Shown: piece by piece, positions 45,172 through 58,000 of the stretch
Position numbering within the stretch: the first letter of the stretch is position 1
Layout: every line of letters begins with the position of its first letter
Assembly (NCBI GenBank): GCA_014905825.1
Contig: JACGCN010000002.1
Location: 744,001 to 808,000 of the forward strand
Source of the DNA: Lyophyllum atratum
Taxonomy: Eukaryota > Basidiomycota > Agaricomycetes > Agaricales > Lyophyllaceae
Direction: 5' to 3'
Length of the DNA: 64,000 nucleotides
Position numbers and translations under genes: made by a program
The notes under the pieces: model-generated
The model's input: the letters and a program-made list of their open reading frames with translations, nothing else
What the model was told of the DNA's origin: nothing
The model's database searches: none

Positions 45172-47609
45172 CTAGAAAAACTTTCCAAAGTCGTATGCCT
45201 CATCACTTCCAGCGCCCGTTACCTTGGTCGTAGCTTTACCCTTCATCGCGACGTTGGCAACCTTCCGTTCCGGTTTCGCGGCAGCAGGCTTCGATTTTGG
45301 TCTCTGAATCGACGCCAAGATTTTTGGTTGGGTGGGCATCGGCTTTTCCGTCGTCTTGCCTTTGAGTGACCCCGTCTTTCTGGCCTGCTTGGACGCTTTG
45401 GGATCTGGAGCGAATGCAACCTTTTTGGTAGGAGGGGCAGTGGAAGGCTCGTTCGTGCGCTTCCGCTTTTGCTTTTTTGATGACGGGGGTGGGGCTTCCT
45501 CCTCCATCTCCTCCTCCTCCTCCTCCTCGTCTTCGTCTTCTTCGTCGGCATCGACGCCCTCGTCACTTTCTTCTTCACCATCATCTGAATTATCAACCTC
45601 CATTTCATCCTCCTCGTCTTCTGCCTCATCGCCACCTTTATCTTCCTTCAACCACGGATCGTCCAAAATCGCTTTGCGTGAATCAATCTCCCCAACGACG
45701 AGTTTCACAAGCCCAAGAGATTTCCGCAACTCTTTTCGAGCCATGATAGTCTCCAGAATAGCGTCGTCCGCTTCATAGAGTTTTTTCAGCGCAGCATCTG
45801 TACTCTGCACGGTTTTTGTAGCACTAGATTTCGGCGGGTTGGTGTGCCGCGCGAATTTGCCTGTGCTCCAATCGCGTAGCAGAATACGGGAAGCGCCGAT
45901 CAAGTCCAGTTCCCCATGCTAGGATATAAAATGAATTCATATGAGAGAGGACATACTATGAAACGAACCTTCTTGACGAGTTTATTTGACCGAGCGATAC
46001 CTGAAAGGAACGACGTGGGGTCACCCTTCGCGAATGCCGGGAGACTGTATAGCAACATCAAATCTTCCGCGTTAGACCGGCTCACGACATTGGCAACTAG
46101 AGGTGCGTTAAGTCAGCATGCCTTGACCGCATATGAACATCACACACCAACGGAGGTTGGGTCCTTCAGACGGTCAATCCTGCCCTTAGAGCGCAGCAGA
46201 ATATCACGAGCGCGAACTTCTTCAAGATTTTCCGCTGCTTCATCGACTTGCCACGACAGCCCAGGGGTATCTATCAGACGTAGCTGCTTGCCCGCCGCTT
46301 CGACAACTACCTCCTGCGGAAGCTCCGTCGTCGTCGGTCCCCGTGAAGACGTTTCGAGTGTATACACGGGCAGGGCGACCCTCCGGAGAAGCGAGTTGAT
46401 GAAGGAACTTTTGCCAACCTGGTTGCCTGTCAGTACACGATCTCCGTATGCCCGGCGATCAGACACACGTACATTTGCGATGCCAACTACAGCAACTGCC
46501 AGAGGCTTGTCCCCCTTTTTCATTTTTGCCCATTCGCCGAGACACGCAAGGACGGCGTCAACCCCGAGGCCGTCATCAGCGCAGGCCTTTGCCTTGCCCT
46601 TAGCCTTCACAGAAGCCACAGGACCTGCAGGTAGGAAGGCTGTGGCAGATCGGAACAAGACTGTGGGATGCTGTGAGCGCAGATGAGCAGCCCATGCTGC
46701 GACCGACTCGCGCGGGCAGGTGTCTAGAGCGTGAAATCAAGATACCATAACATTCAGCGCGTCTGATCAGTAATATAGACATGTCAAATGACATACCGAT
46801 CTTGTTCAGCACGAAAAGTACTCGCCGCTCAGGTTTGGCTGTGGCCAACTCCTCAAGATGGGAACTCCGGAAGGAAAGAGGGTCGCGGGCGTCTAGGACC
46901 TGGACAACCACGTCCGATTCGTCCAAGACAGCCTGCAGATTTGGTAAATCGCGGTTTATCAGCACCGGGGTCTCCTCATCCTCTTCTTCCTGTACGGGGA
47001 TAGGTATTGGCCGAGAGAATGTCTTCGCGTTCAACAGCTGTTTTGCGCCAACCCCACCCACAGCGTCGTTTCCTATTTGCAGGCCCTTGAGTTCCTCCAG
47101 TTCAACACCAGCATCTTCTTCGACATCCTCATTTCGCCTTCGTCCGACTCGTCCGACTCGGTAGGTTTTTTCGCCTTTGCTCGTGAAGCCTTCCTCTCCT
47201 CCTTTTTCCGTAGCTTTTCAGCCGCGTCCTTCAGGGTAGTAGTTAGTACATTAGATCCACGTTGGACTGCACTATATTCTACTCACAATTCTCCGCTGCT
47301 CGGAAACTTCAGCTAGGATCTGGTCCTTAAATGGGAAGTTAGTTGGGAATACCAGGATCTTTGGGCGTTTCTAAATACACAGAACCATCCAATCAACTAA
47401 TAGAACATGGAGCAATCAGTAATTACGCACTGGATTTCCATTGAGGGTTCTTTTTTGCTGCTTTCTTGGCTTTCTTCCTGCTCTCCCGGACCTTCTGTTG
47501 GATCTTTTTGCGGTCGTTGGTCGTCCCACGATTACTCGTCTCTGTTGTTTCGTCAAGGTGATGTTACACAGAAATAATTGCGCAACAAACTTTTTCTTAT
47601 CCGCGGCAT
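45172..47609 (-). CDS. NUG1: Nug1/GNL3-type nucleolar GTPase for 60S ribosome assembly
   Basis: Circularly permuted GTPase of the nucleostemin group, needed for large-subunit maturation. Exon 1 (ATG 47609) encodes only MPRIRKK; a 50-nt intron joins it to TSNRGTTNDRKKIQQKVRES and the basic region KKAKKAAKKNPQWKS. A coiled coil follows (ILAEVSEQRRIAAEKLRKKE), then the G domain in permuted order: VVQVLDARDPLSFRSSHLEE (DARDP), FVLNKI for G4, VVGIANVGKSSFINSLLRR for G1 (split by an intron), and DTPG for G3 (LRLIDTPGLSWQVDEAAENL). The C-terminal part has SLPAFAKGDPTSFLSGIARS and a long acidic Glu/Asp run (about 45480-45640), ending DFGKFF at 45172. The order of motifs and N-terminal basic region match Nug1. 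Confidence 0.9.
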
Positions 47610-47918
47610 TGTATGTAGGTAAGGATCTGACCGTCAAAGATGTGGTGCGGACTGGATGCAGACAAGTCGTAAGGCCGTCAAAAAAAAGTTGATCGCCAAA
47701 TTAGGATCGCAGTGTATTACATAATACGCGCGTACCCATATCCGGTCCGAGTCGTCGGAGTCGAAGATCGACTCGACGCGGCGTCAAGCGTACATAACTT
47801 TGGTCGCCTATATGATGCCTACTCTCTCACTAATGTCTATTGCGTGTTGTCAAGTAGCCGTTGCCTCGCCGCTTCCACGTCAGGCGCTAATGGCCCAAGT
47901 GGAACAGCTGGAGTGGTA

Positions 47919-50700
47919 CTAGTAGCTCGACAAGGAAGTGGAAGCGCCACTGGTCTGGCGTATTATTGGTCCTACAGGCAGCCTGTGCCGGATGCGGGCA
48001 TTTTCACGGTACGGTGTCGCCCCAACATTGCCATAACCTACCTCTCTATTGATCTCTCGTTGCATGACAACAGCATACTGCAAGTCTCTGTCGTGCCTTT
48101 CCAGGTCCGGACCCAAGACACAGCCGCGGCCACCTCTGAGGTGGGCGGATATCTTGTGTTTAGGGAATATACGGAGACAGATCCAGCATACGTGGGCGCC
48201 GCAACGGCAAATCATATGGTTGCACCCTTCTGTCTTCTCGATCCAAACCTGGCACGAGGGACACCGCTTGACGCCACGCATGGTCGCCCAGTTCTCGTTC
48301 AGCATTTCCTCCTCCTGCGCTTTCCTTATTCGTCGATCTTCGCATGTCATATCTTGATGGGCCTCTATATGGCAAGACGAGCATAACTCCGCAAAACAGG
48401 ATGGACACTTCAGCATGGTCCCTGTGTCGACCCGATAAATCTGCATACAATCTGGAGTGCTGCAGTATCTAAAGTCTTGCGGATGTCGGTCGAGGTATGT
48501 GGAAAAAGCAACTTCGACCAGCCGTTCATATTGCTGCTGACTTATGAACCGCTGAATGATGGGAATAGGTATGGGCACTTTGCAGCTGGCCTCATTACCC
48601 ATACACACCAAGGGGAAGGCCTTTGTCTCTGTTGCCGATGTGAGATAGTGTCGAATGCAGACACTACAGTAGGTGTGCTTGCATCAAGCTTGACGGGCAG
48701 GGTGACCTCATCATAGCAGATGGGACAGATGCCGTCTCCCGCACCTGTTGTGCGGAGATTTAGATCCTTCAACGGCTGATCTATAAGAGTGCTCAAGGCA
48801 CGTATAGCTTCCTCGCTGGCCCGTATCACAAGCCTGCACGGCGTACTGGTGAGATCGAGGGTTACGGCATCCTCGCCAAGTATGTCCTTCAACGCAGCCA
48901 GCCCCCTGTGAACGAAATAACCCACAGTTGGCCTCTTTAACAGGATAGTCCACTCGAGCTCGTGCAATCCGTTCCACTTCATCCTTTATCATCCGACGCG
49001 CCTGTTCCTTTGCTTCGATCTCTCCGTAAAGTGTCAAAATCTGGGTCTTGAAGTCACCGCGAACGTATACCTTTGTCTCCGAGAGTACCTTGGCGAGAAA
49101 CTCCTCCCCCTTCGGCCAGAGGAAAGACTTGTGCCAATACGTCGCGTCCAGCCTCTCGCCTGCAGCCAATGTCTCCACTCGCACTTTCAGCGCTCCTACA
49201 GCCTTGTTGTCCTCTCCTCCCACCCGTATACGGACTAGCTCCTCTGTCAACATGTCGAGCTCGACACTAGATCCCTTATTGTCTGTAGGCCGTAGTCAAA
49301 ATTCCCCAAAACCGTTTCTGCGCGTTGTATTGCTGTTTGGGGATGACGCTCATATAGTGGATAGGCTTTGCAAGGGAGAACGTCAAGAGAGGGTTGGTAG
49401 GTCCGTACGGTTTGTCCATGAGCAGCCAACGAGCGCCTTCAGCATGGTGCCAGGTTTCGAAGCGCACCCTTACCTGGACCCTGCCATCAGTTTCCCCATC
49501 ATAGGCAACGTCAAACCAGTCTATCCCACTGTGCGGCAATGCTGCCAGATATTGTTGGAGATGCCCTAGAATGCCTTGGGAGTCACATGTGTTCCAATCG
49601 ATTACTTGGATTGAGGGCGTCCCGGCCCACTCGACGATAGTACCAGCCGATAAATTCGCTGGGAGCCCAGTAATTTCCACAGACCATTCCCGGTTTACTG
49701 CTCTGATCCTGCGACCGCCAAGAGACATTCCATCCATATCCTGTGCCTTGTGCAAAGCATCGCGAAGGGTGCGATAGGTCGCGATTACGGAAGTGGAAGG
49801 TGCTGACCAGGTAATTGTCAGGGTGTCCGAGAATGATGTGTCCGAGTCCATGGCACCAGCAGAGTGGTTTTCGCGAACTTCGAATCTCACTGGATGTCTC
49901 CCGATTTTCATACCATCAAGGCCGGCTGCGATAGCTGCACCTTGCTCAGCGCTGGTCAGAACTTCGGCCTCGAGATGATTTCCATTGGCGGGGTTGACCG
50001 AGAGGACGAGGATCTTATCGGGATTCATTCCTTGCTGTGTGAAGATCTCTATAACATCGGAGATATTCGTGTCGGCGGGAAGGTTATGCATAGTGAGGCG
50101 ACAGGACTCGAAACCGCTGACAATGCCTCGCATGTCGAGACCCGCTCCACATGTGACCAGTGTTGACCCAAGGACTATGTGTTGTGTGGTGACTGCAGCC
50201 TCCCGTTTCATTAAGAGGACCTCTTGTTGTTCCATCAATGAAATCTGTCGTAGGGCTTCCTCCCGCAATCGAGGTCGCTTAGCTTTCTCCTCCACCATAC
50301 GTGCCACCCGTTGAGCTTCCAACCGCTTGGCCTCACGAGTCTTAGCAGCATCTCGCTCGTCCAAGCGGGTTCTTTGAAGCGCCCTGAGTATTTCATCCTC
50401 CCAAGCTTGAAGTTTACGGGCAATCGCCCGTTGTCTGACTTGACGTGCCCTCAAGGCAACTTCGAGTCTCTCACTTTCCCGTTCTTTGATCTCACGCAGT
50501 CGATTAGCTTCCTCCTCTGCAATATGTGCCTTCCTTCGGCTTCCAACCTCTCAGTCTCCCGCAGCTGAGCGGCTTCCTGCTCGTTCAGACGCGTCCAATT
50601 AAGGGCTTGTAGGATGTCGTCCTCCCAAGCTTGGAGTTTTCGAGCGGTCGCGTGTAGTCCAGCGAGGCGTAGCCTCCTGCCAACCTCGGACCTCTCAGAT
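47919..50700 (-). pseudogene. RBR-type ubiquitin ligase paralog 1, frame-broken copy without CCCH fingers
   Basis: Minus-strand paralog of the gene at 55096-58982. In order: a repeated coiled-coil unit (ARKLQAWEDDILQALNWTRL and ARKLQAWEDEILRALQRTRL), the shared region opening TTQHIVLGSTLVTCGAGLDM, LTMHNLPADTNISDVIEIF, VGALKVRVETLAAGERLDAT, VEWTILLKRPTVGYFVHRGL, RING1 starting CPICYDEVTLPVKL, then the IBR segment (VCMGNEASCKVPIPIPIIQR, STPDCMQIYRVDTG) and RING2 (KRCPSCQVWIEKTEGCNHMI, CGAHVCWIC), ending at 47919. Frame changes are needed near 50530, 49283, 48960 and 48686. The last is in RING1, where adding one G gives KLGCKHTYC. The 5' end is uncertain. With four breaks this is probably a decaying copy, though sequence errors are possible. 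Confidence 0.7.
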
Positions 50701-51084
50701 TTTGCTCATTATCCGGTTTCGGCAATCGAAGTAGTTGGGGATATCCTGCAGCTTCCTCTATCGGACAGCCCATCGTTGGTCTATCTTCAAGATTGCCAAC
50801 GCCTTCCGGAATACAGTATCACTTCCCGTAGTCAATATCCGTGTAGACGAGTGGGGCGCGGACGCAGAAGCACTGCTTGTGTTCAAAGGTTTTTCTTTCA
50901 GCTGTATATAAATAAGTGGCGTAAGATGTCAGGATCTGCTGGGACATATTATCCTACCTTTCGGTCGTAACACTCTTTCTTGCCCTTGTCGTGGTGATAT
51001 GGAGACTGACTCGGGAAAGCACCCAAGTCCGTGCTCGGGTACAGGCCGATATCGTTATTATGAGAATACTTCTTTGGATCCGAT

Positions 51085-51342
51085 TCAACGTCGCTCCCGA
51101 TGTTTTTCGCAAGTTTGACTCAAGTAACTCACGATAGGTTTATTCTGTTTCTGCTCAAGCTCCTGGCCACATCCGTCGGCGCCGCTTCGGTACTGGCACA
51201 TGTGCATACGTCGACCAGGTATGTAATCAGAAGCGGGTTTCTGGCCTTGCGGTGCTTTAGCAGCTCCTTGGTTCTCGACCACCGGAGCTGTCGATGCGGC
51301 GTCCTGATGCTGCAAGGTTGGGCTCGAATACATGCGGGACAT
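51085..51342 (-). CDS. Short hypothetical protein
   Basis: A single open frame from ATG 51342 (MSRMYSSPTLQHQDAAS) of about 85 codons, Ala/Gln-rich, with IPGRRMHMCQYRSGADGCGQ and a charged end (TCEKHRERR). A possible donor (GTGAGT) lies near its end, so it may instead be an exon of a longer gene; the region sits just upstream of the RBR paralog 1, whose 5' exons are not resolved. The two Cys do not form a CCCH finger. I do not recognise a family. Confidence 0.3.
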   Translation of the reverse strand: MSRMYSSPTLQHQDAASTAPVVENQGAAKAPQGQKPASDYIPGRRMHMCQYRSGADGCGQELEQKQNKPIVSYLSQTCEKHRERR

Positions 51343-51845
51343 GATCTTTGAAGCCAAGCTTGACGACAGCTTCTTTAGGCGCGCAGTTGCTATTTGCCCC
51401 CTATCGAGCGCCTAAATCATGTGAACTTACCATCCATCGCCGCACAGTACAAATACTTCGTCCTGCCGGCTGAATACTTACGAGTGCCAACGGTCAACAG
51501 CGAGAAATGATTCGGCCTCCCCAGGAAGACTGATGTCGCTGAGGCTGCCTTACACTCGATGACATGAAGGCGTACAGCAAATGGGTTGCTCAAGTCCACT
51601 CCACACTCTGATATGAAGCGCCGGTGTCGCGATGTATGAGGATGATGTTGTTGATTTTTTTTATCCTTACAAGTAGTAGGAAGATCAAAGGGAACGCGAG
51701 ACCATGCATGAGGAAATAGTTCGCATACTCGGTAACGTATAGGGAGCCATGACATATTGCATAACGGCGGTAACGACGACGACCGTCCACCTCGAACCGC
51801 GGGATACGCTGAGGTCTCCCATGTCGATTTTGACAAGGTATTCCC

Positions 51846-52684
51846 TTATACCTTGAAGCCACGGGACTTTCTGCGACCACGACCTTGCTCGAACTAGATA
51901 ACTTACACGTCAGAAAATAGGATTTTACGCCCAGACTAGCAGAGCATACCTTGCGGCCCTTGGAGATGGTATAGGGCTTCTTGTGCTTGTGAGGACCTGA
52001 ACACAACTTTAGGATTTCGAAAACAGATGCTATCAAAAGCCACTCACCCATGCCGAAGTGCTTCACAGCCTCCCGCGAGTTCTTCACTCCCCGTAGCAAA
52101 ATCGTGTTGGAACCCGTCGGCGCGCGGAGCGCAAGCTGATCAAGTGTCATAACCTCGCCACCAGCGTTCAAAATTCTCTCCTTCGCTGCGCGTGTGAATC
52201 GGAGAGCGGCGATGGTGAGTTTGGGAAGAGCGACTTGGCGGACGTCATCGGTGACTGTTCCAACGGTAACGATAATTTTGGAGTCAAGGTCGGGGTCGTT
52301 CGAAGTCTCCTTGATGATCCGAGACACAGAGAGGGGGGGACGGTTGATCTTCGATTGGAAAAGGCGCTGGAGGACAACCTAGCATCGTAAACATCTCTTT
52401 GAGTTATCTCGTCATATTCGCTATTCTCCTCGGACGGACCTTGTTGAATCCGGAGTCAGTGCGGCGTGCCAGGAAGCGGTAAAGCTGTAAAACAGGTCAG
52501 ATCCGGTTGCATAAATTTGGACAGAGCGAGTGGTACCTTCACAAGGAGCAGCAAGTAGGGGTCCTCGCTCTTGGGAGCGGTTCTATTACCTTTCTTGACA
52601 TGGTGGGCTTTGATGTCGATACCCTGAGAGCGTCCCGTCAGTTACTTCACGCCTAGACGCCACGCATAACGACGAGCTCACCAT
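51846..52684 (-). CDS. RPL18: 60S ribosomal protein L18 (eL18)
   Basis: Cytosolic large-subunit protein. Exon 1 is just the ATG at 52684-52682, followed at once by a GTGAGC donor, an arrangement common in ribosomal protein genes. Later exons give [100 protein letters not shown] and [17 protein letters not shown]. After an intron the last exons give [15 protein letters not shown] and [15 protein letters not shown], ending at TAA 51846-51848. Length and sequence match the family throughout. It is transcribed away from the TRA2-type gene, sharing a 334-base intergenic region. Confidence 0.95.
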
Positions 52685-53018
52685 CTTGGTTCTTGCCGGA
52701 TTATGTGTTTGGACCTGTTTCTCAATTGCAAGGAGGCTTGACGAACTGTGCAGTCGGTAGAATTTGAGTTCAAGCTCCGCTTCAAAGCCAGAGGACCCAT
52801 TCTCCCCGAGAAACCTCCTGCCCGTGGTAGAAGGAGCAGAATGTTGGGCTTATCTGCTGCAGTATTGAAGTACCTTCTCAACCTTCGCAAATTATCACAA
52901 CAGAGAATAAAAAATATGTTTTGTACACCTGATAGTTGACGGTGGGCGCTAAGATCGCGGTGTTGTAACCATTCAGACACCACAAACAGGTGTCAACACC
53001 TCCTGAACTCGAACCATC
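52685..53018. promoter_or_regulatory. Shared divergent promoter region of RPL18 and the TRA2-type gene
   Basis: The 334 bases between the two start codons must hold both promoters. No specific element was recognised beyond AT-rich stretches near 52870-52925. Confidence 0.4.
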
Positions 53019-54089
53019 ATGGTGCGTTCCCGTGCTTTTTGATTTCTCGGTTCTCTGCAATAATTTGGCTGACGATGCGTCTATCCACAGTACGGTGAAC
53101 CAGCTGCATCTGCCGCCGTGGACCCTTACTCCGATGCCTACACGGCGCCACCCATAGCGCCGGCCCCTGCTGAGCGCGACCCCTGCGCCAGCTCGCGGTC
53201 GTTCTCGTTCCCGCAGTCCTGGTGCACGGAGCAACAACTGGCGGAGGTGGCTATAGGAGCCCTTACCGCCGTAGGTCTCCTCCTGCAGCTAGGCGTGCTC
53301 CGCATGCTCCAATTGTCGGTTGAACTTCACTTTCTGTGCATTTGTGACCAATGCTTACGATTCCCAGCAGGCACCCAATCCCTCCAACGTTCTCGGGGTG
53401 TTTGGGCTCAGCATCCGTACCCAAGAGCGTGACCTGGACGAGGAGTTCAGCCGCTTCGGTCGGGTAGAAAAAGTGACCATAGTTTATGATCAACGGGTCG
53501 GTCCTGCTACCAAACATATCGAAGAACGTTACTCACAGATTCAACAGCAGTCCGACCGTTCCCGAGGGTTCGGTTTTATAAAAATGGCAACCGTTGAAGA
53601 CGCAACCCGTTGCATTCAGGAACTCAATGGTGTCGTAAGTCTCACCATCTGTTTCACATCATCTAAATCTAACAATCACAACAGGACTTGAATGGTCGCC
53701 GCATCCGCGTAGATTATTCCGTCACCGATCGACCACATGCCCCGACTCCTGGGGAGTATATGGGTCATCGTCGTTCTGGTCGCGACTCTTATCGTGATCG
53801 TGACCGTGACTCCTACCGCGATTCTTATCGCGACCGGGATAGTCACCGTCGCGGTGATCGAGAGAGGGACCGGGACCGTGATCCATACGGCCGTGACAGC
53901 AGAGATTGGCGCGAGAGACGTAGCCCAGCTCCGTCTCGCGGTGGACGTTACTCGCCTGATTACCGACGTCGCAGGAGCTACTCCAGAAGCCCTCCACGTG
54001 GAAGCAGCCCTGCGCGAAACCGGGACTATGACGCACCCGCACCCGCGGCCCCCGCTGCCCAAGCGACAACGGACAACTCCCGTTGGTAA
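53019..54089 (+). CDS. TRA2-type SR splicing protein (RRM plus RS/RD-rich arms)
   Basis: Nuclear splicing regulator of the Transformer-2 type: one RRM between two arginine-rich arms. Exon 1 is the ATG at 53019 alone; the next exon begins [20 protein letters not shown]. The RS arm reads [20 protein letters not shown] and [18 protein letters not shown], but these lie in frames shifted by one base at about 53172-53183 and again near 53240. After an intron the RRM is continuous: [20 protein letters not shown] (RNP2 region VFGLSI), [40 protein letters not shown] (RNP1 RGFGFIKM) and [20 protein letters not shown]. The C-terminal arm is rich in RDRD and RS repeats, ending DNSRW at TAA 54087-54089. 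Confidence 0.85.
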
Positions 54090-55095
54090 AAGGATCATGG
54101 TTTGGTGTATCTATTACAGCTCTGCCGTTGTACCCCCTGGGTGGCCCCATGGTCCAACAAGGTGTCAAGCAGTCGAAGTGTCAAGCAGTCGAAGTGTCAA
54201 GCAGTCGAAGGTCAAGGGCAAGAATGTTTCAATGGATGAAGTACCGTTTTTACCTGGCCTCCGTCAAGTTTCTCTCTTCAAATTACATCTATGCTACTTC
54301 CGTTCATGAAGACCCACAAAGACTGGACCTATTCGATAGCAAAAAATCAAGTTCTCAAGTTACCTCGTTCCTCGCCTGTTTGCTAGTACTCGTTCTTCCT
54401 CCTTCGCCTACTTTGTTTTTGCAAGTACAAGTCATCTCAATCTTCGATGCAATCTACTTGCGTTGCGGGCATCCAGAAAAGGTTCACTCCTTGGACCGTG
54501 AAGAACCTGGCAGCCATACTGGTATTCCGCAGGCAAGAAGGACCCATTGACGCTCCTTTACATGAGGCGCGGTTGGGCGCCTAAATGCTGTTGGGTGGCC
54601 TTCTTTCATGTTCCTCACCCCGAAACGTGCAAACCATGGGTGTGGAATATGTCTGCAGGCGGTAATGGAACGTGTTGGTCTGATTTTGTGATGATGGATG
54701 TCATGTACGGTGATCGCAAATTATTTTGCACGTCCCTCATGTGAACTATATGTATATTGATGGAATATATGTGTATCCCGATCCCTATCTGGTCGATGGA
54801 CTGTGGAAGGGCTGTGGGCCTTGGCCCCGTTCCTCGCTGTAGGGCGTAATGGAATTCTGGTCCAAGGTATGATTTGCAGATAGTGATCAAGTCAGTGATT
54901 TGCTACAGCGACAGAGCGATGTACTGGTTAAGGACATAGGTGTGGTGTCGGATTCCGCAGAGCTGATGAGCAGCTACAGTAGGCTACAGTCCGAGTCGAC
55001 GGATTGACTTGATCCTGCTTTGATAAGCACTCGAAGCTTGAGTTTAAATGGAACTTCTAAGCCTCGAGGAGCGCTTACAAGGTTGGCTTTGAACC
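54090..55095. other. Intergenic; 16-bp tandem repeat at 54163-54210
   Basis: Three perfect head-to-tail copies of a 16-base unit (tgtcaagcagtcgaag) lie at 54163-54178, 54179-54194 and 54195-54210, in the 3' flank of the TRA2-type gene. The rest, up to the RBR start at 55096, shows no supported gene. Confidence 0.6.
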
Positions 55096-58000
55096 ATGTC
55101 CAGCAAGGCTCTGGACACAGCCTCGCAACGCTCTGGACAGGCCGCTGCACCACCAGCGACAGTGGCTGCTCAGGCTAACGAAATTTATAAACCACCAAGA
55201 GCCAGGCAAAGAGCCATACCGCAGAGATTGAGTAGTGCTCAAATCTGCAGGAACTTCCTCCTAGGCCAATGTCCTCACGGTGACGGATGCAGATTCGTCC
55301 ACAAAGAACCTCAGGGCAAGAGGGCTGAAGAGGTTGGTACGGCAGTGAGTGATCTGACAAGTTCAGGCTTGAGGCTCGTCTTTGACTTATCGTCAAAGAA
55401 TACAAGCAGAGATCAAGCAAGAACTAAGAAATCCCTGGTAGCTGTATACGACGAGACCGGTGGCAGTCATGAAAGGAACAGGTAAGTTGTAATCATGTTA
55501 TGTATGCGGTCATTCATGTGTTCGGTAAATCAGCGTTGATCGCGTACAGCTAAATGGGTCAAAGGGCACGGCTGTCACCAACAAAGTTCATATTACTGTT
55601 CGGATTCCAAGCTCGCAGACACAATCTTATACTGCCTTCAATGTGAAGAAACCCTGTTACGACTGGAAAGCTGGAAAATGTTTTCGAGGCGACAAATGCC
55701 GGTATAGCCATGACCAAGTTCGTCGTCCCACGTCCATACTGCTTGCTAGCCTTCAACCCTTGACGATTCAATATAGGGCCATACAACTGGAACCGAAGAC
55801 GTTAGATCGGAACCCTGTGCTAGCAGTACTCGCCCAGGTGGACGAAAGGCCCCTATTCGAACGCAGGAGCAATGGGATACCGAAAGACTTCTAGCCTTCG
55901 GAACAGCGCGCTTAGCTGACCAAGCTGAGGCAGCACGCATTCTGGAGACAGAAAGGTTGGAGGCCGAGCGGAAGGCACGCCTCGCAGAGCAGGAAGCTGT
56001 GCAACGTGCTCAAGAGACCGAACGACTCGAAGCCATCCGAACCGCACAGGCTGAGGCGAAGGCTGCTCAAAGGCGCCAAGCGGAAGAGAGGAGAGCCGGA
56101 AGGCTTGCCCGAGAGGCGGAAAGAGAGAAGAAGCGCCGTGCTGCGGAAGAGGCTGCTCGAATTCGGGAGACCGAACGACTCGAAGCCATCCGAACCGCAC
56201 AGGCCGAGGCGGCTGCTCGAAAGCGTCAAGCGGAAGAGAAGAGAGCTGCATGGCTTGCCCGGGAGGCGGAAAGAGAAAAGAAGCGCCAGGCTGCGGAAGA
56301 GGCTGCTCGAATTCGGGAGGCTAAACGCTTGGAAGCTGAACAGGAAGCTGCTCAGCGACGCGAAGCCCGAGCACGTGAAGAGGCTGCACGAGAGGCCCTC
56401 CGAATCGAGACGGAGGCTGCGTTTACGACACAACACATCGTCCTTGGGTCCACGCTTGTCACTTGCGGCGCGGGTCTCGAGGTTCGAGGCGTCGTCGGCG
56501 GCTTTCAATCCTGCCGCCTCACAATACACAACCTACCTGGTGACGCGAAAGCCTCCGAGATCGCTGAACTTTTCACAAACCAAGGAATTAGTCGCCATGA
56601 TATTCACATTCTCTCAATCCAGCCAACAACCGGAGGTCGTCTTGAGGCGAAAGTTGCGACGAGCTCTGCAGAAGGCGCGGCGATCGCCATCGGTCTCGAC
56701 GGAATTGGATTCAGAAATGAAACGCTACAGTTTGAAGTCAGCGAAAACGCATCTATCGGTGCGATGGGCGAATCCTCAGCGCGACAGGCCGATACTTTAA
56801 CAATCACCTGGTTCGCACCCTCTACTTCTATGATCGCGACCTATTCCACTATGGACGACGCGCGCGCAATGGTCGTGTATTTGGATAAAGAGGTCATTAG
56901 TGGTCGACGAATTAAAGCAGAAATGAATCAGCCACCGACAGGTCCTGCCCTTCGCTATTACAATCCGTCGTCTGTGAAGATCACTGGACTGCCAGTAGAT
57001 GTCCCCATCGATACTGTCGTCGCGTACGCTGGAACCGCGTCTATTCGGGCAATCAAGTCCAATATGTATGACCTCCCAGAGGCCCTGAGGGTTCTTCGAG
57101 ACCACCTGGAACGCTTGCCCAATAGCGGCATGAATTCATTTGACCATGCGGGCCAGGATGTCGATGGCAGACTCACCATCAGAGTGCGCTTCGAGAGTTG
57201 GGACCATGCTCAGCGTGCTCGTGATTCTCTCGAAGGCAAACGCCTCCGGCCGGACCACCCGTATTTCCGCCTCTCACTTCCCCAGCCACTTCACTTCATC
57301 AGTATTATCCCTGTTCAGCAGTATGACGCACAGAAACGTTTATGGGATTCGCTCGCTGACACAAAGCATGACAAGGGGCCGCGGGTTCACATCAATCGCG
57401 TCCCCGAGAGGGGAATTGTACGCATACGATTATCTGGAGATGACAAGAAGGCTGTGGGAGCACTGAAAGTGAGGGTAGAAACCTTGGTTGCAGGCGAGAA
57501 GCTCGACGCGACGTATTGGCACAGATCATTCCTTTGGGCGAAGGGAAGGGAGTTCCTTACCAAGGTTTTCAAAGAGACAGGAGTCTATGCTCGTGCCGAC
57601 TTCAAGGTCCAGGCTTTGAAGATCTACGGGGAGGGCGAGGCGGGGAAGAATGCACGCCAGCTAATAGAGGAGGAAGTCGCTCGACTTGCGCAGCTTGAAT
57701 GGACCATCCTTCTAAAAAGGCAAACTGTTGGTTATTTTGTTCGCAAAGGGTTAGCTGCGCTGAAGGAAGTCTTGGGTGAGGATGCTGTGACGCTCGACTT
57801 AGGTTCCACACCGTGCAAGCTCACCTTCCGAGGCGGAGAGGAAGCCAGACACGCCTTGGGCACTCTCATGGATCAATCTTTGAACGACCTGGATATGCAT
57901 ACATCGGCTGCTGGGGATGACATCTGTCCCATTTGCTACGATACAGTCTCCCATCCCGTTAAGCTCGGTTGCCAGCACGTCTACTGCACCGCCTGCATTC

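Noticed and set aside
45332..45778. Long plus-strand Ser-rich frame
   Set aside because: It is the complement of the acidic Glu/Asp run of NUG1 (GAG/GAA codons read as CTC/TTC); a shadow frame.
47712..48386. Plus-strand frame of 224 codons
   Set aside because: Antisense to the RBR paralog 1 zinc-finger module, which has recognisable Cys/His spacing.
52748..52939. Small plus-strand frame between RPL18 and TRA2
   Set aside because: Lies in the divergent promoter region; short, basic and without homology.
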